Part shown: positions 27,777 through 36,135 of the stretch, one piece after another | How the letters are laid out: the number at the start of each line of letters is the position of its first letter | Numbering within the stretch: position 1 is the first letter of the stretch | NCBI RefSeq assembly: GCF_000294655.1 | Contig: NZ_CAHP01000028.1 | Span: 86,587-150,586 of the forward strand | DNA: 64,000 bases | Direction of reading: 5' to 3' | DNA from: Magnetospirillum molischianum DSM 120 | Lineage (GTDB): Bacteria > Pseudomonadota > Alphaproteobacteria > Rhodospirillales > Magnetospirillaceae | The notes under the pieces: generated by a model | The model's input: the letters and a program-made list of their open reading frames with translations, nothing else | Databases searched by the model: none | Told to the model about the DNA's origin: nothing | Translations under genes and position numbers: made by a program

Positions 27777-28285
27777 CCGAACAGAGGCCAGACGTGACGG
27801 AAGATAACCATTCCGATAAGCGCAAAAAAAGCGGCCAGGATGTCGTCGAGCATAACGCCCAACCCACCGCCAATCGAGCGGTCGGCCTGGCGGATCGGTC
27901 CGGGTTTCCAGATGTCAAACAGGCGGAACAGAAGGAAGGCGACGCCATATGAGACTGGATCGAGCGGCGTTGCCGCCAGAACCAGCCACTGCCCGGCGAC
28001 TTCGTCGATTACGACCTCGGAGGGGTCCTTAACTCCAGTCCGCCAGACATATTCGCGGGCCGCCCACCAGCCGACAACGAAACAGATTGTTGCGGCGACC
28101 AGGAGCAACCGACCACCGCCGGCTTGGGCCAGTCCCCAGCCGAGGGGAAGCGCCACCAGAGATCCCCATGTGCCGGGGGCTTTCGGCAGCAAGCCGACGC
28201 CGAACCAAGTGGCGATCACAGTTACGGGATGAAAGGCGGTGATGCCGTCGCGTCTATAGGCCAAAGTCGAACTCCCCAGGGACAA
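27773..28285 (-). CDS. pgpA: Phosphatidylglycerophosphatase A
   Basis: 170 residues with several membrane helices. The N-terminal W-F-G-V-G-L-L-P-K-A-P-G-T-W-G-S and the V-I-D-E-V-A-G-Q-W segment are PgpA signatures containing metal-binding acidic residues. A further D-D segment (M-L-D-D-I-L-A) lies near the C-terminus. It dephosphorylates phosphatidylglycerophosphate to phosphatidylglycerol in the inner membrane. First gene of the pgpA-pncC pair. Confidence 0.93.
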   Translation of the reverse strand: MSLGSSTLAYRRDGITAFHPVTVIATWFGVGLLPKAPGTWGSLVALPLGWGLAQAGGGRLLLVAATICFVVGWWAAREYVWRTGVKDPSEVVIDEVAGQWLVLAATPLDPVSYGVAFLLFRLFDIWKPGPIRQADRSIGGGLGVMLDDILAAFFALIGMVIFRHVWPLFG

Positions 28286-28322
28286 ACGAAGAGTCCCAAG
28301 ATATCACGCACGCCCTAACGGG

Positions 28323-29003
28323 TCACCCGACCGGACGGGGCAGGGACGGTGCGATCGGCGGAATGTCCCAGCCGGATTGCAGCGCGATCCTGACCGCCTG
28401 GGCTCGATTGGCAGCGCCGATCTTGCGGTAGACGTTGCGCAGATGAACCTTGATGGTGATTTCCTGAAGGTTGAGCGCTTGGGCTATTTCCTTATTTGTG
28501 CGCCCTTCGATCAGTTGAGCCAGAATCTCGCCCTCACGCCGCGATAGCCGGTCGAATGGTGGCGGAGCCCCTGTTTGACGGACGGCGGCAGGAGCGCTGC
28601 CTGTCGTCTCGAAAAAACTGCTGGAGGGCAAATAGGTCTCGCCGGACAGAACCAATCGCAGAGCGTTGACCATGGCATTGCCGCCAACGGTCTTGGGGAT
28701 GAAGCCAGCTGCACCAGCCTGGACCGCAGCCTGAACATGGTCGCGAGAGGAATAGCCCGACACAATCACCACCGGAATCCCAGGTGCCAGGGTCTTGATC
28801 CGGGTCAGTCCATCAAGGCCGGTCATGCCCGGCATCATCAGGTCAAGCAGAACCAAATCGGGCCGGGGCGCACCTTCGATGGCAGCAACCGCCTCTTCCA
28901 ACGAGGCCGCGTCGATGATTTCGGCCTCGGAATCAAGCTCTCTGAGGAACGGTCGTAATCCGTCCCGCACCAGCTTGTGGTCATCGGCCACAAGAATACG
29001 CAC
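28323..29003 (-). CDS. NarL/FixJ-family response regulator
   Basis: 226 residues. The receiver starts M-R-I-L-V-A-D-D-H-K and has the phospho-Asp in V-L-L-D-L-M-M-P-G-M, the Thr/Ser at V-V-I-V-S-G-Y and Lys in I-P-K-T-V-G-G. A linker leads to a LuxR-type HTH, L-S-R-R-E-G-E-I-L...G-R-T-N-K-E-I-A...T-I-K-V-H-L-R-N-V-Y-R-K. It is a DNA-binding transcription regulator. The only sensor-like gene beside it, 29113-30195, lacks an ATPase domain, so its kinase must be elsewhere or the relay is unusual. The 109-bp spacer has no clear terminator. Confidence 0.93.
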   Translation of the reverse strand: MRILVADDHKLVRDGLRPFLRELDSEAEIIDAASLEEAVAAIEGAPRPDLVLLDLMMPGMTGLDGLTRIKTLAPGIPVVIVSGYSSRDHVQAAVQAGAAGFIPKTVGGNAMVNALRLVLSGETYLPSSSFFETTGSAPAAVRQTGAPPPFDRLSRREGEILAQLIEGRTNKEIAQALNLQEITIKVHLRNVYRKIGAANRAQAVRIALQSGWDIPPIAPSLPRPVG

Positions 29004-29112
29004 TTCGGTTACTCCCAGAAACAGCGTGGGCTAAAACCGCCCCGCCCGAAAGTATAAGCGCCCCCGCCCGCGCCGACAACCCGGTCGCTTAATCATTGGG
29101 AAATAAGGCATA

Positions 29113-30195
29113 TCAGATTGAGGTGAGGGGGTCTTCCGGGGGAGGGAGTAGAAACGCGGCGATCAATCTGCCGATTTCAGGTAAGTCCAACGGTTTGTTT
29201 AATAAAATATAACGTCCGTCATGGTAGCGATCACTCACCCATTCTCGCCCATAAAACTGATTGGAGGTGACAATGATCGGCAGCAAAGGGTCGAAATCGC
29301 GGAGGCAAGAGACCAGATCCTCGCCATCGTCTGCGGTCGTGTGCGGATCGATGATAACCACATCGGCGGGATCGTGATGGAAGCGGTTCCAGGCGTCTTT
29401 CCCGCTTCTGGCGATGCTGACCCGGCACCCCAATCCATCGAGATAATCCACTAGAGTGGCGGTGGCGGCCGAGTCGCTCTCGACGACCAGGATGTGAGCC
29501 TCTGCATGGCGATCGGCGATCGGTGCGGGATCTGCGGTTGGTAGAGCCGTGTCTGTCTCGCGGTGAATGAGCATCCTTATGTCTTCGAGACTCTGAGCCG
29601 TCCGTTCGGATTGCTCGGCGATCAAGGCGAACTGGCTTTCTAGCCATTCGATCGAGGGCTTGCCCCGTTCGATCATCAGCACGGCACCTTCCGCGGCGAG
29701 GCGGATCACATTGAGAGGCTGTGACAGGTCGTGCATCAGCTCTGTCGTCATTTCACTCAGGGCATCCCGTCGGCTGGCCTGAAGCGCGTGTTCGTGCAAA
29801 CGGTTACGTTCTGTGATATCGCGAATGACCAGAAGTCGTGATGGCCGGCCGCGAAAAACGATGTTGCGACCAGTCAATTCGGCATCGAAAGGATCGCCGT
29901 TGCGGCGGCGAAGGCGGTACGGAAACACGTGTTCGATAGCTGGAGGGTCGGCCAGACGGATCATCGCCAGACCAAGCGAACTGTCATCGACCAGATTAAG
30001 AATGTGGCGCTCAATCAGTTCGTGCTCTGTCCCAGCTTCGAAGAGATTCAGGGCCGCCGGGTTGGCGAAGACAATGCTTGCCTTTGTGGTAACGATCACG
30101 GCATCGGGAATGAGATCGATCAGCAGGCGAGAATCATCTTCGTCAGATTCGGGCGATACTATGTCGTCGCTATCGGATGACGCAGCCATCATCAC
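29113..30195 (-). CDS. PAS-DHp-REC protein lacking a kinase ATPase domain
   Basis: 360 residues. A PAS domain (about 22-130, ending in V-I-R-D-I-T-E-R-N) is followed by a dimerisation-type helix pair with E-L-M-H-D-L-S-Q-P-L-N, the conserved His context of HisKA kinases. Instead of a roughly 110-residue ATPase domain there is only a short linker, then a receiver with I-L-V-V-E-S-D-S, V-V-I-I-D-P-H and L-N-K-P-L. No N-box or G-box sequence is visible in between. It could be a phosphotransfer hub, a phosphatase, or a kinase remnant that needs a partner ATPase. The start may be any of the first three Met codons. Confidence 0.8.
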   Translation of the reverse strand: MMMAASSDSDDIVSPESDEDDSRLLIDLIPDAVIVTTKASIVFANPAALNLFEAGTEHELIERHILNLVDDSSLGLAMIRLADPPAIEHVFPYRLRRRNGDPFDAELTGRNIVFRGRPSRLLVIRDITERNRLHEHALQASRRDALSEMTTELMHDLSQPLNVIRLAAEGAVLMIERGKPSIEWLESQFALIAEQSERTAQSLEDIRMLIHRETDTALPTADPAPIADRHAEAHILVVESDSAATATLVDYLDGLGCRVSIARSGKDAWNRFHHDPADVVIIDPHTTADDGEDLVSCLRDFDPLLPIIVTSNQFYGREWVSDRYHDGRYILLNKPLDLPEIGRLIAAFLLPPPEDPLTSI

Positions 30196-30349
30196 AATTC
30201 CTTAAGCGGGATTGTCCAGAGAGGATGATAGGTTCTGAATCAGACCGGTTCCATATATTTCCTATGGATAAAAGCGTCCAGAGCTTGAGCCTATCCCGTT
30301 CTCATGATCTTCTCGGATCGGTACCACGGTTGAACGAGGACGTAAAACG

Positions 30350-31021
30350 ATGCCGAGATTGCTTGGGGCCTTGATCCTGATCTGTGCGCTGGTGGGGGGA
30401 TCTGACGCCCGTGCGGCTGAACAGGCGCTCGATGTGCTCGATGCTCAGGTGTCCTATAGCGCCGATTTCACCATGACAGGGCCTCGCGGGGCTTATACCG
30501 GCCGTGTCTGGCATGCTCCCGGGAGCGAACGCCGCGAGGTTGCGACCCAAGGGGGCGGGCAGGGGGTGCTGATTCACCGCGACACAGGAACCGCTTATTT
30601 CCTGGGAATTGGCGGCAAGTGGTATGTCAGCTTGTCGATGGAGGCGGCCAGCACACTGATCGGCGGGCTTCAGTCGTGGGAGATTACGCGGACCCGCATC
30701 GGCGAAGAAAATGTTGCCGGGGTGCGGGCCACGCGCTGGAACGCTCAGGCAACCGGCCCGAAAGGCGGCTTCGAGGGCGAGATATGGACCAGCCGGGACG
30801 GTATCGTGCTCAAGGCGGTGGGGACCGTTGCCGCTCCGGGCGGGAATCGTTCGCCGGTTGAAATGACCTTGTCGCGGTTGAAAGTGGGGACGGTTGATCC
30901 GCAGATGCTGGAGGTTCCCGAAGGCTGGTTCAGCCTTGATCTGCGTAAATTGCCAGCAGACCGGGTCGTTCAGGCGATCGAGGGAATGAAGCCGATGCTG
31001 GATAAGCGCGGTTCTCACTGA
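30350..31021 (+). CDS. Exported LolA-like/DUF4412-type protein, hypothetical
   Basis: 223 residues. The signal peptide M-P-R-L-L-G-A-L-I-L-I-C-A-L ends near D-A-R-A-A. The mature part is beta-rich, with alternating short strands such as Y-S-A-D-F-T-M-T and G-R-V-W-H-A, and W-T-S-R-D-G-I-V-L-K. This recalls LolA/LolB-like or DUF4412 periplasmic proteins that hold hydrophobic ligands in a half barrel. No catalytic motif is seen. It converges with the DUF882 gene, 10 bases away. The fold guess is tentative; the protein is clearly exported. Confidence 0.6.
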   Translation: MPRLLGALILICALVGGSDARAAEQALDVLDAQVSYSADFTMTGPRGAYTGRVWHAPGSERREVATQGGGQGVLIHRDTGTAYFLGIGGKWYVSLSMEAASTLIGGLQSWEITRTRIGEENVAGVRATRWNAQATGPKGGFEGEIWTSRDGIVLKAVGTVAAPGGNRSPVEMTLSRLKVGTVDPQMLEVPEGWFSLDLRKLPADRVVQAIEGMKPMLDKRGSH

Positions 31022-31031
31022 CGCAGGCGGT

Positions 31032-31580
31032 TTACCAGACCCGGACCCGCCCGGTGTCGATGTGAACGAAGTCGGATTCGGGATAGGTGCCGACACCTCC
31101 GGCACGAAGCGAGCGGGCGGCGCGTCCGATCATCCTGGTGGCGTGTCCGGGAACGCGGATGTCGATCGCCTTGCCTTCGGTGTGCAAGCTGTGGGTGGCG
31201 ACGCCATCGCTATAGCTGGCCAGGATCGCATTGGTCGCGGGCGAGCGATAGCCGCTGACGACATGGACCGATTCCTTGGTTCCGAGCTTGCGTTGGACGG
31301 AAACCAGCAGATCGAGCAGGTGTGGATCGATTGGGTGGATCGCCCCAGTGCGGTGATCGCGTAGAAATCTGGAAATCTGGGCGATCGCACGCGCCTGATA
31401 GCGGCCCTCGCCCCAATAGACGGTTCTCAGAGATTCGCCCGTATGGGTGTTGTACAAATTGAGCGAACGCTCGGGTAAGCGACGAACAGCAGCCTCGACC
31501 GGAGATGCCACCACCATCGCGGCGGCGGCACTCAGACCCAAGGTTAGGAAGCCTCGCCGGTTCTTAACCTCGTCGATCAT
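31032..31580 (-). CDS. Tat-exported DUF882/M15 murein peptidase (YcbK/MepK-like)
   Basis: 182 residues from ATG 31578-31580, preceded by AAGGAGG. A twin-arginine signal N-R-R-G-F-L-T-L-G-L opens it. The catalytic zinc motif is S-L-H-T-E-G-K-A-I-D-I with a second His in F-V-H-I-D, and V-V-S-G-Y-R-S precedes them. Relatives cleave meso-DAP or D-Ala crosslinks of peptidoglycan in the periplasm. It lies downstream of a YcbB-like L,D-transpeptidase on the same strand (187-bp gap). This pairs a crosslink-forming with a crosslink-cutting enzyme, like E. coli ycbB-ycbK. Confidence 0.9.
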   Translation of the reverse strand: MIDEVKNRRGFLTLGLSAAAAMVVASPVEAAVRRLPERSLNLYNTHTGESLRTVYWGEGRYQARAIAQISRFLRDHRTGAIHPIDPHLLDLLVSVQRKLGTKESVHVVSGYRSPATNAILASYSDGVATHSLHTEGKAIDIRVPGHATRMIGRAARSLRAGGVGTYPESDFVHIDTGRVRVW

Positions 31581-31767
31581 CCCCCCCTCCTTACGGATCG
31601 CCCTTGGATGGGCGCGGACCTTTCTTAGCACCCACGGCGGGCCGGGTGTCAACCCTAACGGTGCTTTCCTGATTCGACGTCAGCCGGATAAGGGAAGAAA
31701 ATTGCCCATTTGCGTATAGTTGAGGGGGAAAATAGAACCTCTCTTACATAGCGGTTTTGTTCGAAAT

Positions 31768-33513
31768 TCAGGTTGGAGGGGGAGCAGGACGTGGACGGGA
31801 CGGGGCGCGTGACTGACGCAATGCCTGACCGAGGCGGCGATCATGACCGTAAATGTCTTCGCGGAAATTGATCTCGCCCGCAGGATCGACCCAGGCAGTG
31901 AAGTAAACGAGATAGACTGGAATATTGCGTTCCAGCTTCAATGTGCGGGTTCTCTTATCCGCATTCAGGTTTTCGCCCAAGCGACCGCGCCAACTTTTGC
32001 CCAGCAGGATCTCTCCCAACTCGACGGGTTCTTCCAGCCGGATGCAGCCATGCGACAGGGCGCGGTACGCACGCGAGAACGCCCGATGATTGGGGGTGTC
32101 GTGCAGATAGATATCGTCTGCGTTGCGCAGGTTGAACTTCAACTGCCCCAGCGCATTGTCCGGCCCAGGGGCTTGGCGCAGCCGATAAGGGAATTTCTTG
32201 CCGATTGCGTTCCAGTCGATCCCATCGCCGGCGGCTTCGGGACTGTCTTCGGGATAATCGGCGATCTGGAGGTTGCGGTTGGCGAGATAATTGGGGTCAC
32301 GCCGTAATTTGGGTAGAATCTCGTTGTTGACGATGCTGGTCGGCACCGACCACGGTGGGTTCAGAACCACTGAACTCATCGAGGTGTCCATGCTGGGCGT
32401 GGGGTGGCGGGTGTCACCGACCACGACACGCATTGAGATCGCCACCGCCCCATCTTCGACCAGATCGAGGGATGCGGCTGGGATATTGACGCTGACATGT
32501 AGTCGTCCGAGCTGGTGCGGCATCCAGCGCCAGCGTTCGAGATTGGCGGCGATTTGGCGCAACCGTGCCTCAACCGGGACGTTGAGGGCGGCTAGACTGC
32601 GGGCACCGATGGTGCCGTCCGGGTCCAATCCGTGGCGCCGCTGAAAGCGCTTGACCGCTTCGACCACTTGGGAATCGTAGGTGGTGCCGTCGGCCAGGGC
32701 CGGATCGAGATCGCCGGTCGCGATCAGACGGCGGCGCAGGATTGGCAGGCGGTCGTCGATCGACTCGAGCGGGATCAGTTTCGGCCCGTCGGGAATCGTG
32801 GGCCAACCACCGGCACGAGCGATTGCCTGGGTTTTTTCCAGCCCTTCCTTCAGACGCAGATAGCCGACGAAGGGTGGTTGGTATGCGGCCGCCTGATCCG
32901 CCAGCGGTTTTCCATCGGCTAGGCCGCGCAGGAAGCGAACTCCGTCGAATCCGTTGCGATTTTTGCCGCCGAACCCGCCGAACGATCGGTCCGGGTCTAG
33001 CCGACCGATGGCGATGTCGCGGCCAAGGCGTAGCAGCGCGCTGCTTTGCAGGACGTCGGCTTCGATCTCGGTGGAGGGGGAAGCCGGAAGGGCATAGGGC
33101 GACCGGTCAAGTCCTTCGGCGATGGCTCGCCCCGGCATTTCATCAAGCAAGCGGGCTCCGGCCGCAGCCTTCGGCCCTGTCCATGCCAGATGGTAGCCTC
33201 TGGCGCGATAAAATTCGCGCAAGGTCCGACCATTTCTGTCGGGGTCGGCGGACGGAACCGAGGCGATCACGGTATCGATCCGCCGCTGCATCGTCGGTGC
33301 CGATTCGGCCCAAGCCAGTGTGTTACCCCCCAGTGTGGCAAGGCCGAGGGTAAGCGAAACGTAAAAGGGGCGGGCGAATGACAAGTGCGACCTCTGGCCC
33401 CGGTAGCGGAGCGCTGACGGACGAAACGGGACTCCCGCCGAGGATCGACGGGTTATCCGACTCGATATCGATCCAATCGGCGGGAGTGTCAACGCCCAAC
33501 CGCTATTCGTCAC
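31768..33513 (-). CDS. L,D-transpeptidase, YcbB/LdtD-like
   Basis: About 581 residues from the most upstream ATG; the true start may lie further in, since the signal-peptide-like stretch (F-Y-V-S-L-T-L-G-L-A-T-L-G-G) begins only near residue 50. A central peptidoglycan-binding segment has V-V-E-A-V-K-R-F-Q-R-R-H-G-L-D-P-D-G. The YkuD catalytic motif is S-H-G-C-I-R-L, with the upstream His in Y-L-H-D-T-P. It forms 3-3 meso-DAP crosslinks or attaches proteins to peptidoglycan in the periplasm. Paired with the downstream M15 peptidase. Confidence 0.9.
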   Translation of the reverse strand: MTNSGWALTLPPIGSISSRITRRSSAGVPFRPSALRYRGQRSHLSFARPFYVSLTLGLATLGGNTLAWAESAPTMQRRIDTVIASVPSADPDRNGRTLREFYRARGYHLAWTGPKAAAGARLLDEMPGRAIAEGLDRSPYALPASPSTEIEADVLQSSALLRLGRDIAIGRLDPDRSFGGFGGKNRNGFDGVRFLRGLADGKPLADQAAAYQPPFVGYLRLKEGLEKTQAIARAGGWPTIPDGPKLIPLESIDDRLPILRRRLIATGDLDPALADGTTYDSQVVEAVKRFQRRHGLDPDGTIGARSLAALNVPVEARLRQIAANLERWRWMPHQLGRLHVSVNIPAASLDLVEDGAVAISMRVVVGDTRHPTPSMDTSMSSVVLNPPWSVPTSIVNNEILPKLRRDPNYLANRNLQIADYPEDSPEAAGDGIDWNAIGKKFPYRLRQAPGPDNALGQLKFNLRNADDIYLHDTPNHRAFSRAYRALSHGCIRLEEPVELGEILLGKSWRGRLGENLNADKRTRTLKLERNIPVYLVYFTAWVDPAGEINFREDIYGHDRRLGQALRQSRAPSRPRPAPPPT

Positions 33514-33532
33514 GTCTAAAGAGTCTGTTTCT

Positions 33533-33973
33533 CTAACCCTGTTGCCAAGGTAGCGCGCTGGCCTTCCATCCCGACACAGTGCCGCGATGTTTTTTGTCGT
33601 CGAAACCGCCTTCGAATCCGTCGGTTACGTTCCAGCAATCGCTGAATCCGATCTCGGTCAGATACTCGGCCGCGGCTCGCGAGCGCGCACCGGAGCGGCA
33701 TAGCAGGAATATCGGATCGTTGCGGCCGACTCCCTCGGACTCAAGCAATGCCGCGAAATCGTCATTGTGGGTCATGCTGGGGAAAATCTGCCACGACACC
33801 CGCACCAGACTCCGCCCCAACGAGGACAAATCGGGCTGACCGACGAAGGCCCATTCCGCCTGGGTACGGACATCTACCAGCCAGGCTCGGGGGTTTTGGG
33901 CCAAGCGCTGCCAAGCCTCGGTCGGAGAGATTTCGCCAGCATAGGTCAGGGAGCTGGCGGTTGATGAACTCAT
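33533..33973 (-). CDS. Rhodanese-domain sulfurtransferase
   Basis: 146 residues, single domain, no signal peptide. The active loop C-R-S-G-A-R-S holds the persulfide-forming Cys. W-L-V-D-V-R-T-Q-A-E-W near the N-terminus and G-W-K-A-S-A-L-P-W at the end are typical. AAGGAG precedes the ATG. It diverges from the DsbD/ScsB-like gene across an AT-rich region with a palindrome, suggesting shared control by sulfur or redox stress (inference). Confidence 0.9.
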   Translation of the reverse strand: MSSSTASSLTYAGEISPTEAWQRLAQNPRAWLVDVRTQAEWAFVGQPDLSSLGRSLVRVSWQIFPSMTHNDDFAALLESEGVGRNDPIFLLCRSGARSRAAAEYLTEIGFSDCWNVTDGFEGGFDDKKHRGTVSGWKASALPWQQG

Positions 33974-34001
33974 GGCAATGGCTCCTTAAAAAATAACAAT
34001 A

Positions 34002-34045
34002 TCAATTTGTCATATTGAAACATTTAACACAACATTAAATGTTGT
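34002..34045. promoter_or_regulatory. AT-rich palindromic region between rhodanese and DsbD-like genes
   Basis: A perfect dyad ACAACAT (34029-34035), TAA, ATGTTGT (34039-34045) is preceded by a looser one, TCAAT (34002-34006) and ATTGA (34014-34018). The block is much more AT-rich than its surroundings and sits in the divergent promoter gap. It is a candidate operator, for example for an ArsR/BigR-type sulfur-sensing repressor, though no such regulator lies in the window. Confidence 0.45.
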
Positions 34046-34140
34046 CCATGCGGCGGTGTGGCCGAGCGGGGCCGGACGTTGACTCCGGCTGGCCGCCAGT
34101 GTTGTTGTTCGGATGGTGTGCAACACAAGGGGAGAGCAGG

Positions 34141-36135
34141 ATGGTCGGGTTCCGGTGGGCGTCGATGATTCTGGCGGTAGTGCTGTTCTTTTCCGCTGTA
34201 CCGTTGGCCGCCGCTGCGCCCGAGCCTGGAGCGTCGGATTGGGCGCTGTCCGAGGCGGGACGGGTGCGGCTGGTCGCCGCTCGCGCCTCGCTGTCCGATT
34301 CGAAAACAGTGCGTCTCGGTCTTCAATTCGATCTAGCTCCAAACTGGAAGATTTATTGGCGGACGCCCGGCGATGCCGGCTACCCCCCCCGGATCGATTG
34401 GTCTGGTTCGCGCGGGTTGGGCGATGTCGTGATCCGCTGGCCTGCGCCGCATCGCTTTGTTCTCGCCGGATTGCAAAATTATGGCTACCAGGGCGAAGTG
34501 GTGCTGCCGATCGACGCCATCCTGTCGGCTCCTGGCCGGGCGGTATCGCTGAAAGCCAAGGTCGAATTCCTTGCCTGCGCCCAATTGTGCGTGCCGCAAC
34601 AGGCTGATCTGTCGCTCGATCTGGCGGCGGGAGATGGCGTTGCCTCGATCTATGCCCACAATATTGCCCGTTTCGACTCGCTGGTTCCCGGCGAGGGAGA
34701 GCGCCACGGTCTGTTCCTGAATCGGGCAGAAGCCGCAGGGACGGGGGAGTCTGGCCGTTTGCGGCTGGTGGTGAATGCGGACGAGCCGTTCACCGATCCT
34801 GATCTGTTTGTCGAGTCCGCCGATATCCCCGCTTTCGCGCAGCCACTGGTGATCCTGTCGCCCGACCGCCATGAGGCGACGTTCGAGATCGCGCCATCGT
34901 CTCCTCCATCGCGCTCCTTGATCGGGGCCTCGCTGACCGTCACCGTCGTAGATGGCCAGCGTTCGCTCGAAGCGACGGTTCAGCCGGTTGCCGCCGCCGC
35001 CGATGCTACTCCACTGGTTGGGATGTTATTGATCGCGCTGTTGGGGGGGCTGATCCTCAACCTGATGCCCTGCGTTCTGCCGGTGCTATCGATCAAGCTG
35101 CTTGGAATTCTCGGCCATGGCGGTGGCGAACGCGCCCATGCACGGTTGAGCTTTCTCGCCTCGGCCGCTGGAATCGTCGCTTCGTTTCTAGCCCTGGCCG
35201 GTCTCGCCATCGCCCTGCGTCAGGCCGGGCTGTCGGTTGGCTGGGGAATCCAGTTCCAGCAACCAGGGTTCCTGGCAGTGATGGTGCTGGTCCTGCTGCT
35301 GTTCGCTGCCAATCTGTGGGGTGGATTCGAGATTGGCCTGCCTCGCTGGCTGCTTGATCGTACTCCAGCAGGCGAGTCGCAGCCCTCTCTACGTGGACAC
35401 TTTCTGTCGGGAGCGTTAGCTACTCTGCTGGCGACTCCCTGTTCCGCTCCGTTTTTAGGCACTGCGATCGGTTTCGCCCTGGCACGGGGGCCGGTTGAGA
35501 TTGTCTTGATTTTTGCCGCGCTGGGACTCGGCATGGCCGCGCCGTTCCTGCTGGTGGCGGTCTGGCCCGATGCGGTTTTGCGTCTGCCTCGGCCAGGGCG
35601 GTGGATGATCCGTGTTCGTGTGGTGATGGGAATGGCCCTGGCCGGGACGGCGTTGTGGCTGCTGCTGGTTTTGATTGAGCAGATTCAGATGCCTTCGCCG
35701 CCGCAAGATAAAGCGGTATCGACCGGCGCGATTCCCTGGAGTCGGTTCGATCCCGGCGCGATTCCCGGCTTGGTGGCCGAGGGCAAGATCGTCTTCGTCG
35801 ATGTAACAGCCGACTGGTGCATTACCTGCAAGGTTAACGCGTTTGCCGTTTTGGGTCGGGGAGAGACTGCTCGCCGATTGTCCGCGCCGGGTTATGTCGC
35901 GATGCGTGCCGACTGGACCCGTCCAGATGTGGTCGTGACAGACTATCTCGCATCGTTTGGGCGCTACGGGATTCCCTTTAATGCGGTCTATGGTCCAGGC
36001 GCGCCGGAAGGGATCGCGTTGCCTGAATTACTAAGCGAGCAGACGGTGCTCGATGCGTTGGCACGGGCGGCAAAGTCTCCTTCCACCGCAGAGCCATCCG
36101 GGGAGGAGGTTACTCCTGCCCCGGCGGACGGTTGA
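34141..36135 (+). CDS. DsbD/ScsB-like transmembrane thiol-disulfide reductase
   Basis: 664 residues from ATG 34141 with GGGGAG upstream, then a signal peptide (S-M-I-L-A-V-V-L-F-F-S-A-V-P-L-A-A-A-A). Domain one (about 30-270) is the large ScsB-type periplasmic domain with a C-A-Q-L-C pair. Domain two has about eight helices, with Cys in L-M-P-C-V-L-P-V and A-T-P-C-S-A-P-F. Domain three is a periplasmic thioredoxin fold with A-D-W-C-I-T-C-K. The three Cys pairs pass electrons from cytoplasmic thioredoxin to periplasmic partners. The extended N-terminus favours ScsB, which serves copper or oxidative stress, over plain DsbD. Its 3' end overlaps the opposite-strand REC-pentapeptide gene by 26 bp. 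Confidence 0.9.
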   Translation: MVGFRWASMILAVVLFFSAVPLAAAAPEPGASDWALSEAGRVRLVAARASLSDSKTVRLGLQFDLAPNWKIYWRTPGDAGYPPRIDWSGSRGLGDVVIRWPAPHRFVLAGLQNYGYQGEVVLPIDAILSAPGRAVSLKAKVEFLACAQLCVPQQADLSLDLAAGDGVASIYAHNIARFDSLVPGEGERHGLFLNRAEAAGTGESGRLRLVVNADEPFTDPDLFVESADIPAFAQPLVILSPDRHEATFEIAPSSPPSRSLIGASLTVTVVDGQRSLEATVQPVAAAADATPLVGMLLIALLGGLILNLMPCVLPVLSIKLLGILGHGGGERAHARLSFLASAAGIVASFLALAGLAIALRQAGLSVGWGIQFQQPGFLAVMVLVLLLFAANLWGGFEIGLPRWLLDRTPAGESQPSLRGHFLSGALATLLATPCSAPFLGTAIGFALARGPVEIVLIFAALGLGMAAPFLLVAVWPDAVLRLPRPGRWMIRVRVVMGMALAGTALWLLLVLIEQIQMPSPPQDKAVSTGAIPWSRFDPGAIPGLVAEGKIVFVDVTADWCITCKVNAFAVLGRGETARRLSAPGYVAMRADWTRPDVVVTDYLASFGRYGIPFNAVYGPGAPEGIALPELLSEQTVLDALARAAKSPSTAEPSGEEVTPAPADG

